Shown: positions 8,699-10,785 of the stretch, one piece after another
How positions within the stretch are numbered: the first letter of the stretch is position 1
How the letters are laid out: each line of letters opens with the position of its first letter
NCBI GenBank assembly: GCA_026770585.1
Contig: MU646399.1
Location: 236,086-246,870, forward strand
DNA length: 10,785 nucleotides
Reading direction: 5' to 3'
Source: Baffinella frigidus
Lineage: Eukaryota > Cryptophyceae > Cryptomonadales > Baffinellaceae
Notes under the pieces: model-generated
Databases searched by the model: none
Seen by the model: the letters and a program-made list of their open reading frames with translations, nothing else
What the model was told of the DNA's origin: nothing
Program-made: the position numbers and the translations under genes

Positions 8699-9244
8699 TC
8701 CTGAACCCCAAACCCCATACCCCAACCCTAACCCCCAAACTCCAAACCCCAAACCCCAAACCCCAAACCCCAAACCTCAAACCCCAAACCCCAAACTATA
8801 CACCAGGTACCGACTGGGGCCGTTATTCGAGGAGCTACTCGGGAGCGAGGAGGAGGGCGGGCCGCATTACCTGGAGGACCTCATTTCGGCGCAGGCTGAC
8901 CCGGTGAGCTAACCGGGATGACGAGGGGCATATATGTAGTTTTAGCGTGTGTATATACGTGTTGTAGAGGGTGTAAATGTAGTTGTAGAGCGTGTACATA
9001 TGTTGTACGGTTCTGTCCTGGTACAAAACGTATAACGTAGTTGTTCGAGGAGCTACTTGGGAGTGAAGAGGGGGGCGGACCCCACCACTTGGATGACTTG
9101 GTTTCGGCGCAGGCCGACCCGGTGAGCTAACCGGGTGGTTTCCAACATTTAAAATATTGTATTCCTAATTTATTAAATAATTTATTCTTACAGGCCGGTG
9201 CAGCCCCTAAAGGGCTTACCCTGAATACAGACGATCCAACCTAA
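1637..9244 (+). CDS. Split gene of unknown function, chained from short exons
   Basis: Model: exons 1637-1792, 2937-2993, 3500-3573, 5745-5848 (or 5565-5613), 7554-7638, 8416-8464, 8580-8614, 8807-8903, optional 9041-9121, and 9194-9244 ending in TAA. Each has AG before and GT after it, and the phases chain: 0, 0, 2, 1, 2, 0, 2, 0, (0). The product would be about 235 or 262 residues: basic near the N-terminus (LLAPKRKPERF), acidic in exon 2, then proline- and acid-rich toward the C-terminus, with no signal peptide or membrane segment. I do not recognise the family. The last five exons are well supported by phase, sharp borders and echoes; the link across 3574-7553 is the weakest, and two genes are possible. 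Confidence 0.55.
1914..1993. mobile_element. Element W, copy 1 (short inverted-repeat element)
   Basis: Termini CCACCAACTCTCACGGAAAG and the reverse complement of CCACCAACCCTCACGGAAGG form ~30-bp inverted repeats around a core of about 20 nt. Same ends as 2369-2543. Too short to encode anything; a MITE-like element. Confidence 0.75.
2075..2187 (+). mobile_element. Element X, copy 2
   Basis: Most complete copy: GGGCCCACCAA at the left, AAAGTTGACGGATTTGTA and ATGTCAACTTGAGAATAG inside, CCCGAGTGAGG at the right. AAGTTGAC and GTCAACTT can pair as an internal stem. The direct repeats 2040-2058 and 2187-2205 (18 of 19 positions the same, GAAATGCGsCGCAACATTC) flank it. Confidence 0.75.
2220..2340 (-). 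mobile_element. Element Z, copy 2 (inverse orientation)
   Basis: Its reverse complement matches 3744-3850: TTTCCGTTGCCTTATCCGTAGG, then TTGCCTACCGTAGGG, GGTTATC and GAAGTCCG in the same order. A third partial copy lies at 7325-7390 and a fragment at about 5725-5748. Confidence 0.7.
2369..2543. mobile_element. Element W, copy 2 with central perfect palindrome
   Basis: Ends CCACCAAACCTCACTCACGG and the inverse of CCACCAGTCTTCACGGAAGG, bounded by TA on both sides (2367-2368, 2544-2545). Inverted repeats reach about 38 bp, through GACGATTTTC-like sequence. The middle contains GCCAGGCGAATTCGCCTGGC at 2433-2452, a perfect 20-bp palindrome. Confidence 0.75.
2640..2933. repeat. Degenerate CCCTAAA array in intron 1
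   Basis: Loose CCCTAAA/CCCTGAA/CCCGAAA units on the plus (sense) strand, running into acceptor CCCCAG. More diverged than the arrays at 2998-3130 and 5295-5540. Confidence 0.8.
2937..2993 (+). CDS. Unknown gene, exon 2
   Basis: 57 nt, 19 codons, between CCCCAG and GTGCTA, surrounded on both sides by heptamers. It encodes an acidic, probably helical peptide (ELSEAADQQCEEDQDLLEA), phase 0 at both ends. It is the only non-repetitive sequence between 2640 and 3480 apart from short duplicate traces, which is strong evidence for a conserved exon. Its last bases and donor recur at about 3131-3142. Confidence 0.65.
2998..3496. repeat. CCCTAAA then CCCGAAA heptamer array (intron 2)
   Basis: Near-perfect CCCTAAA units at 2998-3130, switching to CCCGAAA at 3170-3300, then mixed CCCCAAA/CCCCGAC units to about 3420, CCCTAAA again near 3455, and acceptor AAACAG. 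The register stays seven bases while one position changes block by block. The three overlapping minus-strand ORFs here are array translations. Confidence 0.85.
3131..3142 (+). repeat. Echo of exon 2 3' edge and donor
   Basis: GGAGGTGCTGAAC resembles the exon 2 junction GAGGCG|GTGCTAAAC and interrupts the heptamers 138 nt downstream of it. Short, so only suggestive. Confidence 0.45.
3500..3573 (+). CDS. Unknown gene, exon 3
   Basis: 74 nt after acceptor CTCAAACAG. Encodes VDLAMVGQLDVARESADF then VLNDHP and two bases (GC) of the next codon before GTAGCC. Phase 0 in, phase 2 out. If it were not spliced, the next codons are GCG TAG, so this could instead be the terminal exon of a short gene ending at 3577. 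A later echo, ACCATCCCAC|GTAAGG at 3967-3981, supports a splice junction at this point. Confidence 0.6.
3683..3873. mobile_element. Element Z, copy 1, between 16-bp direct repeats
   Basis: GGACATCCCACCGTCC occurs at 3683-3698 and 3858-3873. Between them are a small hairpin (GGGCACTCAGTGCCC, 3726-3740) and the Z core with TATCCGTAGG, CCCTACGG, CCTACCGTAGGG, CCTAGG and GGGTTATTCG. Homologous to 2220-2340 in inverse orientation. Confidence 0.7.
3905..3962. repeat. Short G-rich telomere-like patch, opposite orientation
   Basis: GGGTTAGGG, GGGTTCAGGG and GGTTTGGGGTTCAGG on the plus strand, the reverse of the C-rich sense arrays found in the rest of this gene. Confidence 0.7.
3967..3981 (+). repeat. 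Echo of exon 3 end with GTAAGG donor
   Basis: CACCATCCCAC|GTAAGG repeats the exon 3 end GACCATCCCGC|GTAGCC, both followed by a run of C with GCCC units. The related 3683 and 3858 repeats start the same way (GACATCCCAC). Confidence 0.5.
4013..4136. mobile_element. Element Y, copy 1
   Basis: Termini CACGCCAG and CTGGCGTG (perfect 8-bp inverted repeats), inner TCGAAACATCC and GGTTTCCCTCGA. Shares TCCACTTTTGACATCTT, CTTAAGTCAACC and GGATAAGGCGTCGGTTT with 6130-6254. No coding capacity. Confidence 0.75.
4274..4607. repeat. 28-bp direct repeats around a segment with hairpins
   Basis: A 28-bp block starting GTTATCGTCAGGTCATCGGG recurs identically at 4274-4301 and 4580-4607. Between them are CCACTTAGCA/TGCTAAGTGG inverted repeats (4365-4374, 4494-4503), the hairpin CCCCCGGAT/ATCCGGGGG at 4392-4409, and GATCTCT-CTGC-AGAGATC near 4526-4543. 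Confidence 0.65.
4642..4852. mobile_element. Long palindromic MITE, TA-bounded (P1)
   Basis: TA GAGC...GCTC TA with two ~95-bp arms differing at about five positions and a 17-nt loop (4739-4755). Arms carry GAGTTGACACTTTTC and GTCAACTCGTAC. The TA at each end fits a target duplication of Tc1/mariner-type elements (inference). Outside it, GGCGCGCCAGGTT occurs at 4630-4642 and again at 4958-4970. Confidence 0.85.
5295..5562. repeat. CCCTAAA array before 5565 exon copy
   Basis: Long, fairly regular CCCTAAA units with CCCTGAG, CCATAAA and CCCCAAA variants, ending CCCGAAACGCTCGCAG, a plausible acceptor. Confidence 0.85.
5565..5613 (+). CDS. Unknown gene, alternative exon 4 (first copy)
   Basis: 49 nt after CTCGCAG, encoding DWSEAARSFLAGVGHN plus one base before GTAACC. 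The RSFLAGVGHN end is homologous to RSYLAGVGYN at 5816-5848; the four base differences are two synonymous and two conservative (Phe/Tyr, His/Tyr). Its 3' phase fits the 7554 exon, but its 5' phase does not fit exon 3 directly. Either this or 5745-5848 is the original, or they are alternatives. Confidence 0.45.
5745..5848 (+). CDS. Unknown gene, exon 4 (second copy)
   Basis: 104 nt, open in the frame MRTGKYAPRPVFEP...RSYLAGVGYN, ending AACG|GTAAGC, a good donor. With acceptor TAG at 5742-5744 both phases fit (exon 3 GC + G; then G + GG of the 7554 exon). However, the acceptor and the first bases lie in CTACGGTAGGGTC, nearly identical to element Z (CTACCGTAGGGTC), so the 5' border may be element-derived or wrong. 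Confidence 0.45.
5921..6078. mobile_element. Long palindromic element P2
   Basis: Arms of 72 bp (5921-5992 and 6007-6078) beginning AATTTTATCTCAGAAAAGGA, differing at about five positions, with a 14-nt loop. Internal AAGTCAATTC and TTGACATATTTG recall other elements here. No obvious TA termini, so a different family from P1, P3 and P4. Confidence 0.85.
6130..6254. mobile_element. Element Y, copy 2
   Basis: Begins CACGCCAGGGCACTCGAAAC and ends TTTTTCTCGATCATTCTGACGTG. Same order of conserved blocks and same length class as 4013-4136. Confidence 0.75.
6358..6370 (+). repeat. Echo 1 of the 7554 exon 5' edge
   Basis: CAG|GGGCGGACGAT, acceptor plus first 10 nt of the exon, then diverges to ATCACATCC. 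Confidence 0.6.
6500..6533 (+). repeat. Echo 2 of the 7554 exon 5' edge
   Basis: CAG|GGGCGGTCGATGTG then ATGGAGCACGGGTGCCA: about 31 nt of exon start with small differences, preceded by TCTCTGGAACCCTCAG, the same lead as at 6888-6902. Confidence 0.75.
6584..6758. mobile_element. Long palindromic MITE, TA-bounded (P3)
   Basis: TA GAGCGCTGTGCAGAG ... CTCTGCACAGCGCTC TA; arms of about 70 bp, imperfect toward the centre. Shares the first 8 bp of the terminus (GAGCGCT) with P4 and GAGC with P1. The open frames at 6577-6846 and 6357-6749 read through both arms and are spurious. Confidence 0.85.
6824..6835 (+). repeat. Echo 3 of the 7554 exon 5' edge
   Basis: CAG|GGGTGGACG preceded by AATAAACGCACTTATCTCA, a diverged version of the true acceptor lead GATGAACGTGCTTCTCTCG. 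Confidence 0.5.
6900..6939 (+). repeat. Echo 4 of the 7554 exon 5' edge
   Basis: CAG|GGGCGGATGATGTG continuing for 37 nt of exon sequence with two changes (GAATTC for GGGTTC), then TATCTCCTGAACC intron-type repeat. Confidence 0.8.
7101..7111 (+). repeat. Echo 5 of the 7554 exon 5' edge
   Basis: CAG|GGGCGGAC preceded by TGATAAACGTACTTCTCTCG, 18 of 20 the same as the lead of the true acceptor at 7531-7550, then diverges to AAACGCGTG. Confidence 0.75.
7219..7312 (+). pseudogene. Near-full echo 6 of the 7554 exon, broken by element X fragment
   Basis: CAG| followed by 63 nt almost identical to 7554-7615 (to CTACCGAA). The next bases, CTTGAGAATGGTTGGTTAA, are from element X and replace about 17 nt of exon; then CCCGA|GTATGT restores the exon end and donor. 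The reading frame is lost, so it is a decayed duplicate exon with intact acceptor and donor motifs. Confidence 0.75.
7325..7390 (-). mobile_element. Element Z, copy 3 (partial)
   Basis: The minus strand reads CTACCGTAGGGCCCTAGGTC then TTGTCGCTTAGGGGTTATTC, matching 3791-3830 with few changes. Confidence 0.65.
7554..7638 (+). CDS. Unknown gene, exon 5
   Basis: 85 nt after TTCTCTCGCAG, ending CCCGA|GTAAGA, a strong donor. Two bases complete a Gly codon, then ADDVMEHGFQTNMEMLRA and YRNRHVVRP follow, with the last two bases joining the next exon as Glu. Ten partial copies flank it: acceptor-side copies at 6358, 6500, 6824, 6900, 7101 and 7219; donor-side copies ending at 7849, 7959, 8045 and 8188. 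If left unspliced the frame ends at a TAA overlapping the donor. Function unknown. Confidence 0.75.
7799..7849 (+). repeat. Echo of exon 5 3' edge, copy 1
   Basis: Resembles the last ~48 nt of exon 5 (GAGATGCTG...CGCCCTGA) and is followed by GTCACC, a weakened donor. Confidence 0.8.
7930..7959 (+). repeat. Echo of exon 5 3' edge, copy 2
   Basis: CTACCGAAACCGCCACGTCTC... to CCCCAA, then GTATGT, a good donor sequence. The following TCCTCGATCCT matches the sequence after the donor of the 7219 copy. Confidence 0.8.
8016..8045 (+). repeat. Echo of exon 5 3' edge, copy 3
   Basis: GCCGCCACGTCGTACGGCCTGA then GTGAAA; more diverged, merging on the left into CCCGAAA heptamers. Confidence 0.7.
8162..8188 (+). 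repeat. Echo of exon 5 3' edge, copy 4
   Basis: AGAACCGTCACATCGTCCGG then CCTGA|GTAACC. Shares the GGCCTGA variant with copy 3, so copies 3 and 4 probably duplicated from each other. Confidence 0.7.
8416..8464 (+). CDS. Unknown gene, exon 6
   Basis: 49 nt after GAAGCAG. G completes the Glu codon from exon 5, then YSKWDDVLTFKPKPPA, phase 0 before GTAAAC. An island of ordinary sequence between CCCCAAA arrays. Of the other two frames one hits TGA, and the third does not chain with its neighbours. Confidence 0.7.
8465..8577. repeat. CCCCAAA array forming intron 6
   Basis: Intron 8465-8579 is essentially CCCCAAA/CTCTAAA units from GTAAACCC to CCCTGAACCAG. Confidence 0.85.
8580..8614 (+). CDS. 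Unknown gene, exon 7 (microexon)
   Basis: 35 nt after ACCAG, coding VRPPSPHTKPA and TG of a Trp codon before GTACCA. Proline-rich linker. Phase 0 in, phase 2 out, matching exon 8 which starts with the single G. Found only because it breaks the heptamer array. Confidence 0.65.
8615..8804. repeat. CCGAAAA then CCCCAAA array forming intron 7
   Basis: Units of CCGAAAA/CCCGAAA at 8620-8700 and CCCCAAA at 8702-8795. The minus-strand ORFs of FGFRFSxFGFR type are its translation. Confidence 0.85.
8807..8903 (+). CDS. Unknown gene, exon 8 (copy A)
   Basis: 97 nt after CACCAG. G completes Trp; then YRLGPLFEELLGSEEEGG and PHYLEDLISAQADP follow, phase 0 before GTGAGC, a good donor. Acidic, with FEELL and LEDLI helices. 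A diverged downstream copy lies at 9041-9121 with the same donor and the same first 14 intron bases. Confidence 0.75.
8904..9040 (+). other. Intron between exon 8 copies with short tandem motif
   Basis: After GTGAGCTAACCGGG it carries diverged repeats of GTTGTAGAGnGTGTA and TATATGTAG (8932-9010). No heptamers, unlike the preceding introns. Confidence 0.5.
9041..9121 (+). CDS. Unknown gene, exon 8 duplicate (copy B), probably spliced
   Basis: 81 nt (27 codons) after AACGTAG, coding LFEELLGSEEGGGPHHLD then DLVSAQADP before GTGAGC. Against copy A I count about ten synonymous codon changes and four amino-acid changes (Glu/Gly, Tyr/His, Glu/Asp, Ile/Val), as expected if both copies are under protein-level selection. 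Phase 0 at both ends, so inclusion after copy A keeps frame. It cannot simply replace copy A, whose acceptor side is phase 2. Confidence 0.6.
9194..9244 (+). CDS. Unknown gene, terminal exon
   Basis: After a compact 72-nt intron with a T-rich end (TTTATTCTTACAG) come AGAAPKGLTLNTDDPT and TAA at 9242-9244. Phase 0, joining either copy of exon 8. This intron, the only one with an A/T-rich, classical polypyrimidine end, is the best splice evidence in the gene. AATAAA at 9346-9351 is a possible polyadenylation signal. Confidence 0.65.
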   Translation, partial: AGAAPKGLTLNTDDPT

Positions 9245-9390
9245 ACCCAAATGTCTTTGAGGCGGGCCCGTTTCTTAAGGCTCATAGACTTTTGTATCAC
9301 TCAACTCAAGGCTCAAGGGCTTGTTTTAGGGCCTGTATCGAGAGTAATAAAGAAGAAGAAGAAAGAACCCAAACCCCTAACCCCTGCGAA

Positions 9391-9441
9391 CAGGAGCATG
9401 ATCGCGACATGCTGCGGCGCGGCATCTACACCCCCATACCC
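9391..9441 (+). pseudogene. Diverged upstream copy of the 9755 exon
   Basis: GAACAG| then GAG CAT GAT CGC GAC ATG CTG, reading EHDRDMLRRGIYTP against EHEREGLRRVLYTH at 9755. No donor at its end; it merges into CCCATACCC repeat. Confidence 0.65.
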
Positions 9442-9707
9442 TACAACCTAACCCCAAACCACTATACCCTATACGCTATACCCTATACGCTATACTCGTC
9501 ATCTACACCCACATACCCTAATCCCCTCACCTCCAATCTTGCAATCTCAAACCCCTAAACCCTGAACCACAACCCCCTGAACCCAAACCCCGAAGCCCAA
9601 ACCCATACACCCCTAATCTACAAACTCTCAAACCCCAAACCCTGAACCCATACACCCTAGCCTCTAAACCCTAAGCCCTTAACAAACCTCCTGCACCCTA
9701 AACCAAA

Positions 9708-9720
9708 CAGGAGCACGAGT
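9708..9720 (+). repeat. Echo of the 9755 exon 5' edge
   Basis: CAG|GAGCACGAG, the first 9 nt of the exon. The preceding AACAAACCTCCTG also recurs just before the true exon (9723-9735), so this is a tandem duplication of a unit near 45 bp. Confidence 0.75.
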
Positions 9721-9754
9721 GTAAACAAACCTCCTGAACCCTCACACGAAGCAG

Positions 9755-9816
9755 GAGCACGAGCGCGAAGGGCTGCGGCGCGTCCTCTACACCCACATGG
9801 ACTTCCTGTCAGCAAT
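9755..9816 (+). CDS. Exon of an unrecognised gene
   Basis: 62 nt between CGAAGCAG and GTACGT, coding EHEREGLRRVLYTHMDFL then SA and two bases of a further codon. Sharp borders in repeat, plus two partial copies upstream (9391, 9708) and four downstream (ending 10018, 10098, 10200, 10284), mark it as the real exon. It lies after the TAA at 9242, so it belongs to another plus-strand gene whose start I cannot place, or the TAA is bypassed by a splice I have not seen. Family unknown. Confidence 0.6.
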
Positions 9817-9981
9817 GTACGTTCTCCCTATACCACTCGGGAGGCTACGGGGCACGTCCCTCCCCGGAAATCCGGGGAGGGGCATGACATTTTTTTGACT
9901 TTTGGCGTGTTTCTTGGGCGAGAATCCAATAATTGACCTAAGCATGGTTCCTCGTAGTGTTCCGAGCGGTACCTCATGTAC

Positions 9982-10018
9982 GCACGCGTCCTCTGCACAT
10001 GGACTTCCTGTCAGCAAT
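9982..10018 (+). repeat. Echo of the 9755 exon 3' edge, copy 1
   Basis: CGCGTCCTCTGCACATGG... to TCAGCAAT then GTACGTAC; about 35 nt of exon with a 3-nt deletion. Confidence 0.8.
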
Positions 10019-10073
10019 GTACGTACTCCGTATAACCCGTTAAGACAGGTCCGAATAACCCGTTAAGGCCAGT

Positions 10074-10098
10074 CCACATGGACGTTCTGTCAGCAATG
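10074..10098 (+). repeat. Echo of the 9755 exon 3' edge, copy 2
   Basis: CCACATGGACGTTCTGTCAG then CAAT|GTACGTACG. Confidence 0.75.
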
Positions 10099-10166
10099 TA
10101 CGTACGCCCGGGACACTCCAGTAGTGTATCGTGTCCGCAATGTACACACGCTGGTACGGTATCGTG

Positions 10167-10200
10167 TCCTTTACACCCGCATGGACTTCCTGCCAGCAAT
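10167..10200 (+). repeat. Echo of the 9755 exon 3' edge, copy 3
   Basis: TCCTTTACACCCGCATGG, then ACTTCCTGCCAGCAAT|GTACGTATG, close to the full exon's last 33 nt. Confidence 0.8.
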
Positions 10201-10272
10201 GTACGTATGCCCGGGACATGTTTGTGATTAGAAAGACCGCACTGTCAGCATTACTCTGAAGTCGTGACCCTG

Positions 10273-10284
10273 TCATGTCAGCAA
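10273..10284 (+). repeat. Echo of the 9755 exon 3' edge, copy 4 (short)
   Basis: CATGTCAGCAAT|GTACGCACG, 12 nt of exon end plus donor. Confidence 0.6.
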
Positions 10285-10429
10285 TGTACGCACGCCCGGG
10301 ACACGCCAGTCGCTAGTGCCGTATCATGTCCACCATTTGGGTACGCCCGGGACACACTGTTACCGTATCGTGTCCGCAATCTTCGTTCTCCCTGGACACG
10401 CTGGTACGGTATCGTGTCCAACATGTCGA

Positions 10430-10605
10430 TAGAGCGCTTGCGGGAAAACTTCGCCGATTTCAATGAGAAATATTTTCAGAAATTCAGAGAATTTGTACTA
10501 GAATCGTTTAGATGGACCGGTTTCATGTCACGTCCTGGTACAAATTCTCTGAATTTCTGAAAACATTTCTCGTTGAATCGGGCAAGTTTTCCCGCAAGCG
10601 CTCTA
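10430..10605. mobile_element. Long palindromic MITE, TA-bounded (P4)
   Basis: TA GAGCGCTTGCGGGAAAAC ... GTTTTCCCGCAAGCGCTC TA. Arms of about 70 bp and a ~34-nt loop containing ATCGTTTAGATGGAC, a string also at 4456-4470. ORFs through it (10264-10560, 10476-10766, 10512-10736) simply read both arms. Confidence 0.85.
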
Positions 10606-10732
10606 CTCTCTGGACACGCTGGTACCGTATCGTGTCCACGCCAGTCGCTAGTGCCGTGTCGTGTCCAGGGGGGGGGGGCTCCTCCAGGAGGCGTGTTCTG
10701 AACAGGGAGGCGTATGAAGGGGGGGGGGGGGG

Positions 10733-10774
10733 TTGACATCCTGGGTGTGCGGTACAAATCCGTCAACTTTGGAC
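10733..10774 (-). mobile_element. Element X core, copy 5, between G runs
   Basis: The minus strand reads CAAAGTTGACGGATTTGTAC through AGGATGTCAA, the central part of X (compare 573-610). It lies between G14 (10719-10732) and G11 (10775-10785, window end). Confidence 0.7.
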
Positions 10775-10785
10775 GGGGGGGGGGG

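Larger units (their letters stand above)
9245..9754 (+). other. 3' flank and degenerate repeat before the 9755 exon
   Basis: Starts with the probable 3' UTR (AATAAA at 9346). From 9365 it is loose CCCTAAA/CCCCAAA, with a CTATACC-CTATACG tandem stretch at 9463-9496. It includes the exon copies at 9391-9441 and 9708-9720. The ORFs at 9251-9451 and 9292-9558 run from possible UTR into repeat and are unlikely to be genes. Confidence 0.5.
10126..10666 (+). repeat. GTATCGTGTCC minisatellite
   Basis: Units at 10126, 10159, 10321 (variant), 10365, 10409, 10627 and 10656 (variant), often preceded by CGCTGGTACG or CAGTCGCTAGTGCC and accompanied by CGCCCGGGACAC. Unit spacing varies (33-160 nt). P4 is inserted between two units. 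Confidence 0.7.
9817..10785 (+). other. Intron-like region of donor-side echoes and minisatellite
   Basis: Holds the hairpin CCTCCCCGGA/TCCGGGGAGG (9859-9880), exon echoes, seven GTATCGTGTCC-like units, palindrome P4 and G homopolymers. A possible acceptor-plus-exon edge, CAG|GGAGGCGTATGAAGG (10702-10720), follows a near copy CAG|GAGGCGTGTTC (10685-10698); a G run then blocks reading. Confidence 0.5.

Noticed and set aside
8004-8780. Minus-strand ORFs of GVWGLGFGVWG type, up to 126 residues
   Set aside because: Translations of CCCCAAA/CCCGAAA arrays, antisense to well-phased exons 6 and 7.
9787-10276. Minus-strand ORFs with repeated AYVHCWQ-like peptides
   Set aside because: They are antisense translations of the exon echoes ending GTCAGCAAT|GTACGT.
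1-10785. tRNA, rRNA or other structured RNA gene
   Set aside because: No cloverleaf, A/B box pair or conserved rRNA core could be recognised by eye; the strong hairpins are all element palindromes.

Overview
This is nuclear DNA of a eukaryote, most likely a protist or alga. Short coding exons with GT-AG junctions sit in long introns packed with degenerate telomere-like heptamers (CCCTAAA and its variants CCCGAAA, CCCCAAA, CCGAAAA). A TTTAGGG-type telomere occurs in plants, green algae, several other algal groups and alveolates, so the lineage is not resolved here. The long ORFs made of GFGVWGLGF-like repeats are translations of these heptamer arrays, not genes.

Layout. (1) Positions 1-1292, minus strand: three exons of a MAPKKK (STE11/MEKK-like) protein kinase running off the left edge; subdomains I to about IX can be read across two introns. 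(2) 1314-1636: a short divergent leader/promoter interval. (3) 1637-9244, plus strand: a split gene of unrecognised function. I could chain eight to nine short exons by matching splice phases, giving a protein of about 235 residues, or about 262 if a duplicated exon is also included. (4) 9245-10785: the 3' flank of that gene and at least one exon (9755-9816) of another plus-strand gene or of an unannotated continuation, surrounded by duplicated fragments of itself and a minisatellite.

The introns hold several families of short non-autonomous inverted-repeat elements. Long palindromes lie at 4642-4852, 5921-6078, 6584-6758 and 10430-10605; three of these are bounded by TA with GAGC termini. 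Dispersed families here called X, Y, Z and W have two to five copies each.

The most striking structure is what I call exon-edge echoes. Around nearly every exon the introns contain partial copies of that same exon still joined to its splice site. Copies of the acceptor plus exon start lie upstream; copies of the exon end plus donor lie downstream. The exon at 7554-7638 has six upstream and four downstream echoes. This polarity is what repeated tandem duplication across exon-intron junctions would produce, and it suggests that these introns grew from their own junctions together with heptamer and transposon-like filler. One such duplication (8807-8903 copied at 9041-9121) differs mostly at synonymous sites and looks like a functional extra exon.
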